Below are positions 27,693-38,086 of a stretch of DNA of 64,000 nt, piece after piece (the first letter of the stretch is position 1; the number at the start of each line of letters is the position of its first letter). Under the pieces are notes generated by a model, which had not been told where the DNA came from, did not search any database, and was given only the letters and a program-made list of their open reading frames with translations. Origin of the DNA: Afifellaceae bacterium (GTDB taxonomy: Bacteria > Pseudomonadota > Alphaproteobacteria > Rhizobiales > Afifellaceae); NCBI GenBank assembly GCA_028284625.1, contig JANQRH010000011.1:22866-86865 (forward strand), in the 5' to 3' direction. Both the position numbers and the translations under genes were made by a program.

Positions 27693-30473
27693 CTATTCGG
27701 CCGCCGCTTCGATCGGGCGCTCAGGCTCCACACGCGCGGCGCAGAACTTGAACTCCGGAATCTTGCCGTAAGGATCGAGCTGCGGATTGGTCAATAGGTT
27801 GGCGGCGGCCTCCTGGTAGCAGAAGGGGATGAACACCATCCCTTCCGGCACGTCGCGGTCGAGCCGGGCGGTGAGGGCAATCTCGCCACGGCGCGTGGCA
27901 ACACGTACGCGATCGCCGGCGGCGATCGCCAGCCGTTGCATATCGAACTGGTTGAGGCAAGCGATCGGCTCAGGCTCCAGCGCATCGAGATGCGTGGCAC
28001 GGCGCGTCATGGCACCAGTGTGCCAATGCTCCAGCAGCCGGCCGGTCGTGAGCACCATGGGATACGTCTCGTCCGGCAATTCCGCCGGTGGCTCGATATC
28101 GGCCGGCACGATGCGGCCACGGCCGCTTGCGGTGGGGAAGCGGGCTGCGAAGATGATCTCGTTGCCAGGCCGGTCGGGTGTGTCGCACGGATAGGTGACG
28201 GAATCCTCGCGCTCCAACCGCTCCCAGGTGATGTTCTTCAGCGACGGCATGATTTCCGCCATCTCGGCGAAGACATCGCGCGGATGTGTGTAATGCCAGT
28301 CGAGCCCGATGCGGCGCGCGATCTCTTGCACCAACGCCCAGTCCTGCCGCGCTTCGCCGGGTGGATCGACGACCGGGCGGGCGATCTGCACCTGGCGGTT
28401 GGTGTTGGTGAAGGTGCCCCACTTCTCTGCATGGGCAGACGCCGGCAGCACGACGTCGGCGTGCCATGCAGTCTCGGTGAGAAAAATGTCCTGCACGACA
28501 AGGTGCTCAAGCTTGGCGAGTGCGGAGCGCACATGCGCCTGGTCGGGATCGGACATGGCCGGGTTCTCGCCCAGGATATACATGCCCTTGATCTTGCCTT
28601 CGGCCGCGGCGTTGAGGATCTCCACCACGGTTAAGCCGTTCTTGGGGTTCAGCTCTCGCCCCCAGAAATCCTCGTACATGGCGCGGGTCGCAGCATCCTC
28701 CACGGATTTGTAATCGGGAAAGACCATGGGGATCAGGCCGGCGTCCGACGCGCCTTGCACGTTGTTCTGCCCACGCAGCGGATGAAGCCCGGTGCCGGGG
28801 CGACCGATCTGTCCGGTGGACAGTGCCAGCGCGATCAGACAGCGCGCGTTGTCTGTGCCGTGCACGTGCTGCGAAATGCCCATTCCCCAGAAGATGATGG
28901 AGGCGCTGGCGCGGGCGTAAGTGCGTGCCACGTCGCGGATCGTCTCGGCGGGGATGCCGCAGACCTTCTCCATCTCGTCGGGCGGAAAGGCGGCGATGCG
29001 CGCCTTCAGCTCCTCAAAACCTTCCGTGTTCGCCTGCACGTATTGCAGGTCGTAGAGGCCTTCCTCGACGATGGTGTGGAGCATGCCGTTCAAGAGCGCC
29101 ACATCGGTGCCCGGCTTGAACTGCAGGACGCGCGTGGCGTGCCGGCCGAGGCCGGAGCTTTGGCCGCGCGGATCGATGAGGATCATCTCCGCACCGTTCT
29201 TGGCGGCCTGCTTCAGGTAAGTCGCGGCGACGGGATGGTTCTCAGCGGGGCGGGCGCCGATGACGATGATGCATTCTGCGTCTTCTGCCGCGGTGAACGG
29301 CGCCGTCACCGCTCCGGAATTCAATCCCTCCATCAGCGCCGCCACCGACGAGGCGTGGCAGAGCCGCGTGCAATGGTCGACATTGTTGGTGCCGAAACCT
29401 TGGCGGATGAGCTTCTGGAAGAGATAGGCCTCTTCGTTCGAGCCTTTCGCTGAACCAAAGCCAGCAAGGGCAGAGCCGCCATCGCGGTCGAGGATGGTCT
29501 TAAGGCCTGAGGCGGCGCGCTCCAGCGCTTCATCCCAGCTCGCCTCGCGGAAGACCTCCATCATCGAAGCGCGGTCAAGCTGCATGTCGGCGCGTTTGGG
29601 CGCGTCGCCGCGGCGGATGAGCGGTACCGTCAGCCGATCGGGGCTGTAGATATAGTCGAAGCCGAACCGCCCTTTCACGCAGAGGCGGTTTTCGTTGGCC
29701 GGCCCGTCGCGGCCGTCGATGCTGATGATCTTGTCGTCCTTGACATGCGCTGTCGTTTGGCAGCCGACACCGCAGAACGGGCAGAGCGTGTCGACGGAAC
29801 GGTCCTCAAATTCCGTTCGCTTGCCTGCGGCGTCGAGAAGACTTGCTTCCATAAGCGCGCCGGTCGGGCAGGCTTGCACGCATTCGCCGCAGGCGACGCA
29901 GGTAGAGAGGCCCATCGGGTCGTCGAAATCGAAGACGATCTTCGCGCCGGGGCCGCGATAGGCCATGCCGATCACGTCGTTCACCTGCACCTCGCGACAG
30001 GCGCGCACGCACAGGCCGCAATGGATGCAGGCGTCGAGATTGACGCGCATGGCCGGGTGTGAGGGGTCGGGGGTAGGCTGCGACCGCGCCGGGAAGCGGC
30101 TTGTGGCATCGATGCCCATCGCCGCCACCCAGGTCCAGAACTGCGAATCCGGATCATGCGAATCCGCTTGGCGAGGCTGGTCGGCCAAAAGCAGCTCAAA
30201 AACCATCTCGCGCGATTTGACGGCGCGTTCCGAGTCCGTCTTCACGACCATCCCGTCGCTCGGTTTGCGGATGCAGGATGCAGCGAGCGTGCGCTCACCC
30301 TCCACCTCCACCATGCAGGCGCGGCAATTGCCGTCAGCGCGGTAGCCCGGCTTGGGCAGCCAGCAGAGATGCGGGATGTCGATGCCGGCGCGGCTCGCCA
30401 CCTGCCAGATGGTCTCCTCCGGCCCGGCCTCGACCGTGCGACCGTCAATGCTGAAGGTGATCTTATCGGTCAT
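27693..30473 (-). CDS. fdhA: NAD-dependent formate dehydrogenase, molybdo/tungsto catalytic subunit
   Basis: Oxidises formate to CO2; about 926 residues from the ATG at 30473 ([11 protein letters not shown]). Order of domains: [2Fe-2S] with Cys37, 50, 53 and 67; a His/Cys cluster region; two [4Fe-4S] motifs [11 protein letters not shown] and [11 protein letters not shown]; then the molybdopterin domain with CPFCGVGC and its own [4Fe-4S]. The active site reads [11 protein letters not shown], with Cys in place of selenocysteine. The C-terminal molybdopterin dinucleotide domain ([16 protein letters not shown]) is complete. The start overlaps the fdhB stop by 11 bp. It resembles the soluble two-subunit FDH1 of methylotrophs. 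Confidence 0.94.
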   Translation of the reverse strand: MTDKITFSIDGRTVEAGPEETIWQVASRAGIDIPHLCWLPKPGYRADGNCRACMVEVEGERTLAASCIRKPSDGMVVKTDSERAVKSREMVFELLLADQPRQADSHDPDSQFWTWVAAMGIDATSRFPARSQPTPDPSHPAMRVNLDACIHCGLCVRACREVQVNDVIGMAYRGPGAKIVFDFDDPMGLSTCVACGECVQACPTGALMEASLLDAAGKRTEFEDRSVDTLCPFCGVGCQTTAHVKDDKIISIDGRDGPANENRLCVKGRFGFDYIYSPDRLTVPLIRRGDAPKRADMQLDRASMMEVFREASWDEALERAASGLKTILDRDGGSALAGFGSAKGSNEEAYLFQKLIRQGFGTNNVDHCTRLCHASSVAALMEGLNSGAVTAPFTAAEDAECIIVIGARPAENHPVAATYLKQAAKNGAEMILIDPRGQSSGLGRHATRVLQFKPGTDVALLNGMLHTIVEEGLYDLQYVQANTEGFEELKARIAAFPPDEMEKVCGIPAETIRDVARTYARASASIIFWGMGISQHVHGTDNARCLIALALSTGQIGRPGTGLHPLRGQNNVQGASDAGLIPMVFPDYKSVEDAATRAMYEDFWGRELNPKNGLTVVEILNAAAEGKIKGMYILGENPAMSDPDQAHVRSALAKLEHLVVQDIFLTETAWHADVVLPASAHAEKWGTFTNTNRQVQIARPVVDPPGEARQDWALVQEIARRIGLDWHYTHPRDVFAEMAEIMPSLKNITWERLEREDSVTYPCDTPDRPGNEIIFAARFPTASGRGRIVPADIEPPAELPDETYPMVLTTGRLLEHWHTGAMTRRATHLDALEPEPIACLNQFDMQRLAIAAGDRVRVATRRGEIALTARLDRDVPEGMVFIPFCYQEAAANLLTNPQLDPYGKIPEFKFCAARVEPERPIEAAAE

Positions 30474-32205
30474 CGCCACCCGCCATGGACGATGCGCGGC
30501 GCTGGGCGACATCGTCGGGGAATAGTTTCAGCACCGAGGTGAGGGGGTTCGGCGCCGCCTGACCAAGCCCGCAGATAGAGGCGTCGCGCATGACCTCCGC
30601 AAGGTCGTTGAGCGTCGCCGCATCCCAATCGGGCTGGGCCATGAGCTGTACGGCTTTCTCCGTGCCGTTACGGCAGGGCGTGCACTGGCCGCAGCTTTCA
30701 TCTTCGAAGAAACGCATGAGATTAAGCGCGACGTCGGTCATGTTGTCCTGGTCGGAGAGGATGATCACAGCATGCGATCCGACGAAGCAGCCATGCTCTT
30801 CAAGCGTGCCGAACTCAAGCGGCAGGTCGGCCATCGCCTCCGGCAGGATGCCGCCCGACGCACCGCCCGGCAGATAGGCCTTGAAGGCGTGACCCTCGCG
30901 CATGCCGCCGCAATGCTCCTCCACAAGCTGACGCGCTGTCGTGCCGGCCGGCGCAAGTTTCACGCCGGGCTCTTTGATGCGCCCGGAGACGGAATAGGAG
31001 CGCAGGCCCTTGGCGCCGCTGACACCCTGCGCGGCAAACCAATCGGCGCCGCGTGAAAGGATCTCCGGCACCCAGTAGAGCGTCTCGACATTGTTGACGA
31101 GCGTCGGCCGGCCGAATATTCCATCCTGCGCCACGAAGGGCGGGCGGTGGCGCGGATAGCCGCGCTTGCCTTCGATGGACTCAATCATCGCCGATTCCTC
31201 GCCGCAGATGTAGGCGCCGGCGCCGCGGCGAAGATGCACGCGCGTATGCTGCGCCAAACCGGCGGCGTCGATCGCGGCGATTTCCTTCAGCAGGATTTCG
31301 CGCGCCGCCGGATATTCATCGCGCAGATAGAGGTAGATGTCCTCCGCTTCCACGGCCCAGGCCGCGATCAGCATGCCCTCCAGGAAACGATGCGGTTCGC
31401 GCTCCAGATAATAGCGGTCCTTGAAGGTGCCTGGCTCGCCTTCATCGGCGTTGACGGCCATCAGCCGCGGCTTGGGTTCGGCGCGCACGAACGTCCATTT
31501 GCGCCCGGTGGGGAAGCCGGCCCCGCCGAGCCCGCGGAGCGCGGCGTCTGACAGCGTCTCGATGATCGCCTCGACCGGCCGCGTGCCGGCAAGGCAGTCC
31601 TGCAGGACAGAATAGCCGCCGGCCGCGCGATAGGCGTCAAAGCCCTGGTACTCGGGCAGGCGGGGGGAGAAATCGCCTGAGGCGAGCGCTTCGGTGACGC
31701 GCTCCGTGTCGGCGTGGTCGATGTGGCGATGGCCAATCTCGCAGACCGGTGCGGCGTCGCAGCGCCCCATGCACGGCGCGCGGACGACGCGCACGTTCGT
31801 GCCCGCTGCGGCGGCGAGGTCCTTCAGCAAAGTCTCGCCGCCGGCGAGCGCGCAACTCAAAGAGTCGCAAACGCGGATGGTCGTGCTGGGCGGCCGCTCT
31901 TCATTGTCCTTGACGATATCGAAGTGGGCGTAGAAGGACGCCACCTCGTAGATCTCGGCCATGGGGATGCGGAGCTCTTCGGCAAGCGCGTGCAGATAGC
32001 CGGCGGGCAGGCATCCTTCGCTGTCCTGGATGCTGTGCAGATATTCGATCAGAAGGCTGCGCTCGCGCGGCGCCCCGCCGAGAAGCGCCGACACCGCTTC
32101 GCGCTCTGCCGGCTTGAGCAACCGGCCCTTGGGGAAGAACGGCGAACGCCTCCGGCCGGACCCCGGCGGAACGGATCGCTTGTCAGGCGCGGCGACGTCG
32201 TTCAA
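30463..32205 (-). CDS. fdhB: NAD-dependent formate dehydrogenase, NuoE-NuoF-like fused diaphorase subunit
   Basis: Passes electrons from the catalytic subunit to NAD+. The 580 residues fuse two parts. Residues ~1-170 are NuoE-like with a thioredoxin-fold [2Fe-2S] site (CDSLSC and CMGRC). Residues ~190-570 are NuoF-like with the FMN/NADH motifs GLGGAGFPTGRKW and GAGAYICGEESA, then the [4Fe-4S] ligands SCGQCTPCRNGT and ICGLGQ. The same fusion occurs in FDH1 of Methylobacterium. It is first in the minus-strand unit fdhB-fdhA-frc. No fdhD or fdsC/D chaperone gene is seen here. Confidence 0.94.
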   Translation of the reverse strand: MNDVAAPDKRSVPPGSGRRRSPFFPKGRLLKPAEREAVSALLGGAPRERSLLIEYLHSIQDSEGCLPAGYLHALAEELRIPMAEIYEVASFYAHFDIVKDNEERPPSTTIRVCDSLSCALAGGETLLKDLAAAAGTNVRVVRAPCMGRCDAAPVCEIGHRHIDHADTERVTEALASGDFSPRLPEYQGFDAYRAAGGYSVLQDCLAGTRPVEAIIETLSDAALRGLGGAGFPTGRKWTFVRAEPKPRLMAVNADEGEPGTFKDRYYLEREPHRFLEGMLIAAWAVEAEDIYLYLRDEYPAAREILLKEIAAIDAAGLAQHTRVHLRRGAGAYICGEESAMIESIEGKRGYPRHRPPFVAQDGIFGRPTLVNNVETLYWVPEILSRGADWFAAQGVSGAKGLRSYSVSGRIKEPGVKLAPAGTTARQLVEEHCGGMREGHAFKAYLPGGASGGILPEAMADLPLEFGTLEEHGCFVGSHAVIILSDQDNMTDVALNLMRFFEDESCGQCTPCRNGTEKAVQLMAQPDWDAATLNDLAEVMRDASICGLGQAAPNPLTSVLKLFPDDVAQRRASSMAGGDDR

Positions 32206-32421
32206 TCGAACCTCTCACGGCATGGCCACGACGGCGCAATCGCCGCCGCGCGGGATGATGTCGACCATAGCCGACAGGCCTTACTCAACCCGCACCCGGC
32301 GAGCGGTGCCGCTCGTCAGCGACACGGAATGTCCCGCAATCGTCGCCAAGCCTCTCGCAGGTCTGGTATTTTCGCCGCAAATGGGACTGAGATGTCAAAT
32401 TCGCTCCAGGGGAGGAAACGG

Positions 32422-33426
32422 ATGACCGGGGCCAAGCGTTCGCTGCTTTCCCATGCCTTTGCCGGCGTGCTCTGTCTTGCCGGCGCTTTCGCCGCCGTGA
32501 CCTCAGCGGCCGCTTGGGAGCCGGAGAAGCCGGTTGAGCTCATCATCATGGGCGGTGCGGGCGGCGGCACTGATCAGATCGCGCGGCTTCTGCAAGGATT
32601 GATCAAAGAGAAGGCGCTCTCGCCAGTGGCCTTCGTGCCGATCAACAAGGACGGCGAGTCCGGCGCGGAGGCATTACGCTATCTGCAGGCGAAGGCGGGC
32701 GACAATCACACGCTCATCGTCACGCTGAACGCCTTTTACACCGCACCCATCCTCCAGGACGATCTCGACGTCGACGTGGGTCAGTTCACGCCGATCGGGC
32801 GGATGGCGCTCGATAGGTTTCTCTTGTGGGTCGACGCCACACGCGAGGACATCAATAACCTCGACACGTTCGTCGCGGCGGTGAAGGCGTCCGAGACGGG
32901 TTGGACCATGGGTGGCACCGGGTCCGGCCAGGAGGACTCGGTTCTCATCGCCATGATGGAGGAAGCGCTTGGCGTCGAATTCGCCTATGTCGCCTATCCC
33001 GGCGGTTTTGCCGTGGCGAAGGCGCTGGCTAAAGAGCAGGTCGATGCAACCGTCAACAATCCGGCGGAACAGGAATCCTTCATGCGCGCCGGCGACACCA
33101 GGGCGCTGGTGCAATTCACGGCCGAGCGCACGGATGCGTTTCCCGACGTTCCGACTGCCAAAGAGCTTGGCCACGACATCGAGTACTATTTCGAGCGCTC
33201 CATCTTCGGGCCACCGGGAATGAGCGAGGAGGCGCAGGCGTGGTATGCCGAGCTTTTCGGCGCGCTCTATCAATCCGACGAATGGCAGGCCTTTTGCGCG
33301 GAGGACGGGCTCGATTGCTTACAATGGATCGAAGGCGACGACCTCGCCGCCTTCCACCAAGCGCAGCTTGAGCGGCACAAAGCGTTTTTCGAGCGCGTCG
33401 GCGGAGACGCCTTGGCCGGCAAGTAA
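32422..33426 (+). CDS. Tripartite tricarboxylate-type (TctC/Bug) periplasmic binding protein
   Basis: Solute-binding protein of 334 residues with an export signal at residues 1-31 (hydrophobic core HAFAGVLCLAGAFAAV, cleavage near SAAA-WEPE). The Bug-family mark VELIIMGGAGGGTDQIARLL forms the ligand loop. I start at the ATG at 32422 because GGAGGAAAC sits 2-3 bp upstream; an in-frame ATG at 32392 lacks this. No tctA or tctB membrane genes lie nearby, so it is an orphan receptor, as is common in this family. The ligand is unknown. Its 3' end converges on the RND pump gene with a 20-bp gap. Confidence 0.9.
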   Translation: MTGAKRSLLSHAFAGVLCLAGAFAAVTSAAAWEPEKPVELIIMGGAGGGTDQIARLLQGLIKEKALSPVAFVPINKDGESGAEALRYLQAKAGDNHTLIVTLNAFYTAPILQDDLDVDVGQFTPIGRMALDRFLLWVDATREDINNLDTFVAAVKASETGWTMGGTGSGQEDSVLIAMMEEALGVEFAYVAYPGGFAVAKALAKEQVDATVNNPAEQESFMRAGDTRALVQFTAERTDAFPDVPTAKELGHDIEYYFERSIFGPPGMSEEAQAWYAELFGALYQSDEWQAFCAEDGLDCLQWIEGDDLAAFHQAQLERHKAFFERVGGDALAGK

Positions 33427-33446
33427 TCGCGACCAAACGGCCGGCG

Positions 33447-36400
33447 CTACTCGGCCGGCGCGGGGCTCTCCACGACAACCGCGCCATCGTCGTCGGCTGC
33501 GGGCGCTTTTTCCTGGCCCGCGGCGTCGCGCTTGGCGATGTAGGTGTAGAACATCGGCAGCACGAACAATGTGAAGAGCGTGCCGATCGCCAAGCCTGAC
33601 GCGATGACCAGGCCGATGGAGAAGCGCGCCTTGGCGCCGGCGCCGGAGGCGAGGACGAGCGGGATGACGCCGGTGACCATCGCCGCGGTGGTCATGAGGA
33701 TCGGCCGCAGCCGAACCCGCGCCGCTTCGACGATCGCTTGCCGCTGCGGCACACCATGCTCGCGCTGCACGTTGGCGAACTCGACCATCAAGATCCCATG
33801 CTTGGTGATCAGTCCGACCAGCGTGATCAGTCCGACCTGGGTGTAGATATTCAGCGTCGACAGGCCGAGATTGAGCGGCACGAGCGCGCCGAAGATCGAC
33901 ATCGGAACCGTCAGCATGATGATCAGCGGGTCGCGGAAGCTCTCAAACTGCGCAGCGAGCACGAGATAAATGATGATGACGGCGAGGCCGAAGGCAATCA
34001 GCGTCGTGTTGCCTTCGTTCACCTCCAGTCGCGACTGGCCGGCGAAATCCTCAAAGAAGCCGGCCGGCATCACCTCCGCTGCGACCTCGCGCAGCGACTG
34101 CAATGCGTCGCCCGTGGCAACGCCAGGAATCGGCAGGCCGGATATGGTCGCAGAGTTCAGCCGGTTGAACTGCTCGATGGCAACCGGCGCCGCCTCCGTG
34201 TCGCTGCGGATCACGGCCGACAGCGGCACCATGCCGCCGGTGGCGCTTCTGACGTAATAATCGCCGAGGCTTTCCGGGTTGAAGCGTTCGCCTTGTGCGA
34301 CCTGTGTGATGACGTCGTAGCTGCGCCCCTCGCGATCGAAGCGGGAGACGGCGCCGCCACCAACCAGGGCCGTCAGCGTCGTTCCGATCTCGCTGACGGC
34401 AACGCCGAGTGCTGCGGCGCGATCGCGATCAATGGTGATGCGCGCCATCGGTTGCGTGAACGAGAGCGAGTTCTGCACCACGATGAAGCGGCCGCTCCTT
34501 TCCGCCCGGTTCTTGATCTCTTCGGCGACCTCAAAGACCTGTTCTGCGTCGCCGGTAGAGCGAATGATGTATTGCACGGGCAGGCCGCCGCCGGTGCCGG
34601 GCAGGGTCGGTGGCGCGAAGACGAAGGCCTGCACGCCGGCGACGCCGTTGAGCTTGTTTTGCACTTCCTGCTGGACCGCAGCCTGGCTGCGCTCGCGCTC
34701 GCCCCACGGCACCAGACCGAAACCGGCGAAGGCGGTATTGGTCCCGCCGAAGCCGACGACGGAGAACCGCGTGTCGATCTCCGGCACGCCATCGGTGGAG
34801 TCGCGCACCTCGTTGACGAAGAGCTCCGTGTAGTCCGACGTCGCATAGGCCGGTGCGTTAACGATGGAGAACATGAAACCGATGTCCTCCTCCGGCGCCA
34901 ACTCGTTTGACGTATTGAGGAAGAGATAGACCATGGTGGCGGAAAGCGCCGTGACGATCATCAGCGTGACGACACGGTAATTCAGCGTCGACGCCACAAG
35001 CCGGCCGTACCACGCACTCAGGCGCTCAAAGCTCTTGTCGACGATTGCCTCGAACCGACTTGGTTTGGCGCCTTTCGGCCTCAGCACGCGGGCTGCCAGC
35101 ATCGGTGACAAGGTCACCGCGATCACGCCGGAAATGATGACGGCGCCGGCGAGCGTCACGGCGAACTCGCGGAAGAGCGCGCCGGTCAGGCCTTCCGCAA
35201 AGGCGATCGGCGTGTAGACAGCTGCCAGCGTAATGGTCATGGCAACCACCGGCCCAAAGATCTCGCGCATGCCGTTGATCGCCGCCAGCATCGCCTTCTC
35301 GCCGCGTTCCAGGTGGCGGTGGATGTTCTCCACAACGACAATGGCGTCGTCGACCACCAATCCGATCGACAGCACCATGGCGAGCAGCGTCAAAAGATTG
35401 ATGGAATAGCCCAAGAGATAAAGCAGGAAGCAAACGCCGATCAGCGAAAGCGGAATTGTGAAGATCGGCACCAGAACGGAACGGAAGGAGCCAAGGAAGA
35501 CGAGGATGACGAGAATAACGATCACGACCGCTTCGGCGATGGTCATGAACACTTCCTCGATCGATGCGCGGATGGCGCGCGCCGCATCGTAGACGAGCTC
35601 CATCTCCATGCCGGGCGGCAGCTCGTTTTGAACGATCGGCAGCGCCGCCCTTACCGCTGCTGATGTGTCGAGCGGATTGGCGCCCGGCGAGGCGAAGACG
35701 CCGATGAATGTGCCTTCCTGGTCGTTGAACGTAACGACCACGTCCTCGCTTTCTGCGCCATATTCGATACGGGCAACATCGCGCAGGCGTACGATCTCGT
35801 CGCCGTTAGCGCGCACCGGCAGCGCGCCGAACGATTCCGGCGTCTGCAGCGTGGTCGCCGTCTCAATCGCGTAAGCGACGTATTCGTTCTCCGTGCGTCC
35901 GGGCGCTGAGAGGAAGTTCGAGGCGTTGATGGCGTTCAACACGTCGGCGGCGGTCACCTCCCGCGCGGCAAGCCTTATCGGGTCAAGCCAGACACGCATG
36001 GCGAATTCGCGGCCGCCGAGAATCTCCGCGTCACCGACGCCTTCGATGGTGGCGAAACGCGGCTGCACGACCTGCGACAGATATTCAGTGACCTGCTGCG
36101 GGTTCATGGTGCTGGAGCGCACCGCCAGATACATGAGCGCGAAGTTCTGGCCGGAGCCCTTCTGGACGACCGGATCCTCCGCGTCGGTGGGCAATTGCCC
36201 GCGCACCTCTTGCACCTTCGACAGCACGTCGATGAGCGCCTGATCGGGATCGGCGCCGAGCACCATGTTGACGGTGACGGTGCTGCGGGCGAGCGCGCTC
36301 TGGGAGGTGACGTAATCGACGTTGTCGGCGTTGAGCACGGCCTTGGCGAGCGGCGCGGTGATGAAGCCCTGCATCAAATCGGCGCTGGCGCCCGGATAGG

Positions 36401-36548
36401 CGGTGGTGACGGTGATTACCGATTCATCGACCTCCGGATATTCGCGCACCGTCATGCCGAAGAAACCCTGCAGCCCAAGCAGCAGGATCAGAATGGACGT
36501 GACGATTGTGAGGACCGGCCGCCGAATGAAGAGTTCGGAGAAGTTCAC
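33447..36548 (-). CDS. RND efflux pump (HAE1-like), second system
   Basis: Proton-driven exporter of 1033 residues. It begins MNFSELFIRRPVLTIVTSIL, the standard RND start. Helix 4 carries GLVVDDAIVVVENIHRH (the Asp pair of the proton relay) and helix 10 has GLITKHGILMVEFANVQ (Lys). The 4-bp overlap with the upstream adaptor gene shows a coupled pair. It ends in a charged, Asp/Pro/Ala-rich tail. No outer-membrane channel or regulator gene accompanies it. Confidence 0.95.
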   Translation of the reverse strand: MNFSELFIRRPVLTIVTSILILLLGLQGFFGMTVREYPEVDESVITVTTAYPGASADLMQGFITAPLAKAVLNADNVDYVTSQSALARSTVTVNMVLGADPDQALIDVLSKVQEVRGQLPTDAEDPVVQKGSGQNFALMYLAVRSSTMNPQQVTEYLSQVVQPRFATIEGVGDAEILGGREFAMRVWLDPIRLAAREVTAADVLNAINASNFLSAPGRTENEYVAYAIETATTLQTPESFGALPVRANGDEIVRLRDVARIEYGAESEDVVVTFNDQEGTFIGVFASPGANPLDTSAAVRAALPIVQNELPPGMEMELVYDAARAIRASIEEVFMTIAEAVVIVILVILVFLGSFRSVLVPIFTIPLSLIGVCFLLYLLGYSINLLTLLAMVLSIGLVVDDAIVVVENIHRHLERGEKAMLAAINGMREIFGPVVAMTITLAAVYTPIAFAEGLTGALFREFAVTLAGAVIISGVIAVTLSPMLAARVLRPKGAKPSRFEAIVDKSFERLSAWYGRLVASTLNYRVVTLMIVTALSATMVYLFLNTSNELAPEEDIGFMFSIVNAPAYATSDYTELFVNEVRDSTDGVPEIDTRFSVVGFGGTNTAFAGFGLVPWGERERSQAAVQQEVQNKLNGVAGVQAFVFAPPTLPGTGGGLPVQYIIRSTGDAEQVFEVAEEIKNRAERSGRFIVVQNSLSFTQPMARITIDRDRAAALGVAVSEIGTTLTALVGGGAVSRFDREGRSYDVITQVAQGERFNPESLGDYYVRSATGGMVPLSAVIRSDTEAAPVAIEQFNRLNSATISGLPIPGVATGDALQSLREVAAEVMPAGFFEDFAGQSRLEVNEGNTTLIAFGLAVIIIYLVLAAQFESFRDPLIIMLTVPMSIFGALVPLNLGLSTLNIYTQVGLITLVGLITKHGILMVEFANVQREHGVPQRQAIVEAARVRLRPILMTTAAMVTGVIPLVLASGAGAKARFSIGLVIASGLAIGTLFTLFVLPMFYTYIAKRDAAGQEKAPAADDDGAVVVESPAPAE

Positions 36549-37744
36549 GAGCGCTGGTCCCGTCCGTCGAGCGCCAGGGTGGCTGGGTCGACCGCGTTGT
36601 TGATGGTAACGGGCGCGTTGTTGGCGAGCTTGTTCTGTCCCGACGTCACGACCGACTGTCCGGCGGAGAGACCCTCGACGATCTCAATCATGTTGCCCTG
36701 ACGGCGCCCCAGCGTCACGAAGACCTGCTTGGCGGTCAGGCTCGGTGCGCTCGGTGTGCTGTCCCCAGAATCTGCGTTGTCTGCGGCGTCTGCGTTGTCG
36801 CCTGCGGGCGCGGGCTCGGCGCCCGCCTCCGGCTCAACCTCCTCAACGACGAAGACGTAGTCGCCGTAGAGGCTGGTCACGACGGAGGTCTGCGGCAACG
36901 CGATCACGTTCTCAACGGCCGGCATCTGGACGCGCACGCGGGCGAACTGGCCGGGCCGGAGTGCGTCGTCGGGATTGTCGATCTGCGCGCGCACCGACAC
37001 GAGCCGCGTCTGCGGATCGATCTTCGGATCGATGCCGATGATGGCACCGTCGTAGGGAAAATCGCCCTCCGTCAGCCCGAAGCTTGCGGCCTGGCCGATA
37101 TGCAGCTCGCCCATCATCTGTTCCGGGACAGTGAAGTCGACCTTCATCTTGTCGAGCTGCTGAAGCGTGGCGATCAGCGTGCCGGGCTCGGCGTATTGGC
37201 CGACATCGACGCGGGGGATGCCGATGGTTCCGGAGAAGGGCGCTTCGATCGCCTTCTGCTCCAGGACGGCGCGGATGCGCGCCAACGTTGACTCAGTATT
37301 GGCGAGCGCGGTCTGCGCATCCTCCAGCGTCGTCTCCGAAGCGACGCCGGTCTCGCGCAGCCGGCGCGCGCGCTCAAGCTGCGCGCGGTCGCGCTCCACC
37401 GCCGCTTCGGCAGAGATCAGATCGGCGCGCTGCACCGCGTCGTCGATCTGCACGAGGAGCTGGCCGGCCTCGACGCGATCGTTCGCCTTGAAGTCGATCG
37501 TCTTAACGATGCCGGCCGCCTCGACCGCCACGTCGACGCCTTGCCAGGCCCAAAGCGTGCCGATCGTCTCAATCTCAGGCGACCATGACGTGGGCTCGAC
37601 CGTCGTCGCTGAGACCGTCACAGGCGGCGGCGTCATGTTGGCGAAGAACTCGCCAATCATCTTGGAGCGAAACATGTTGAAGCCGATCAGGCCGCCACAG
37701 AGGATGACGACGAGCACCAGCGCGATCGCAAAGCGTTTGACCAT
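36545..37744 (-). CDS. RND efflux periplasmic adaptor, second system
   Basis: Membrane fusion protein of 399 residues from the ATG at 37744 (MVKRFAIALVLVVILCG, an uncleaved anchor). The lipoyl halves are VDVAVEAAGIVKTIDF and KAIEAPFSGTIGIPRVDVGQ, around a short helical hairpin. The barrel domain includes IIGIDPKIDPQTRLVSVRAQ. Unusual is an acidic Ala/Asp-rich insert (about residues 303-330, AGAEPAPAGDNADAADNADS) inside the membrane-proximal region. Longer frames to 37828 lack family similarity. The stop overlaps the pump start by 4 bp. Confidence 0.93.
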   Translation of the reverse strand: MVKRFAIALVLVVILCGGLIGFNMFRSKMIGEFFANMTPPPVTVSATTVEPTSWSPEIETIGTLWAWQGVDVAVEAAGIVKTIDFKANDRVEAGQLLVQIDDAVQRADLISAEAAVERDRAQLERARRLRETGVASETTLEDAQTALANTESTLARIRAVLEQKAIEAPFSGTIGIPRVDVGQYAEPGTLIATLQQLDKMKVDFTVPEQMMGELHIGQAASFGLTEGDFPYDGAIIGIDPKIDPQTRLVSVRAQIDNPDDALRPGQFARVRVQMPAVENVIALPQTSVVTSLYGDYVFVVEEVEPEAGAEPAPAGDNADAADNADSGDSTPSAPSLTAKQVFVTLGRRQGNMIEIVEGLSAGQSVVTSGQNKLANNAPVTINNAVDPATLALDGRDQRS

Positions 37745-37986
37745 AGGCTGCCCGCTATATCCGAAAATGGATCGAAATCGGGCGTAACGCCTCTCGCGTA
37801 TCCGATCGCAAGGCGCCCGCCAGCACATGCGCCCACAGGACTTTCTAGGCTGGAGGCGCCGGCGAGCCTTATCGCAACGCGCCGTTTATTGCCAGTGCGC
37901 CGGGAGCCGCGGGCAACGCTCCTGACAAGTGCGGAGCGCCATGTCCGGCGCCATCGACGTTGCGCCGGCCGTCGGCCCGTGCTCCC

Positions 37987-38026
37987 TAGAGCCTCCATTC
38001 CGAGTTCTATCGGAATGGAGGCTCTA
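37987..38026. repeat. Perfect 17-bp inverted repeat
   Basis: Arms 37987-38003 and 38010-38026 pair with no mismatch around the loop GTTCTA. The sequence before and within the left arm is TAGAGCCTCCATTCCGA. No T-run of terminator length follows. It stands 11 bp before a family 1 palindrome. A weaker hairpin takes the same place before the copy at 51191, so this may be the first half of a two-hairpin repeat unit. Confidence 0.75.
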
Positions 38027-38037
38027 TCTCTTTGTTG

Positions 38038-38086
38038 GAGCATGATCTTATCCGAAAACCGGTGTCCACTTTTCGGGATCATGCTC
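38038..38086. repeat. Palindromic repeat family 1, copy A
   Basis: Ends GAGCATGATC and GATCATGCTC are reverse complements. The inner arms TCCGAAAA and TTTTCGGGA pair around ACCGGTGTCCAC. Near-identical copies are at 40721-40767 and 51191-51240, with a worn copy at 20568. Similar elements are widespread between genes in Hyphomicrobiales. Confidence 0.88.

Noticed and set aside
29377..29420. Selenocysteine in formate dehydrogenase
   Set aside because: The active-site codon is for cysteine (DHCTRLCHA), with no in-frame TGA.
38038..38086. Palindromic repeat A as a simple rho-independent terminator
   Set aside because: No T-run follows, near-identical copies occur elsewhere, and it lies between divergent genes where no transcript ends.
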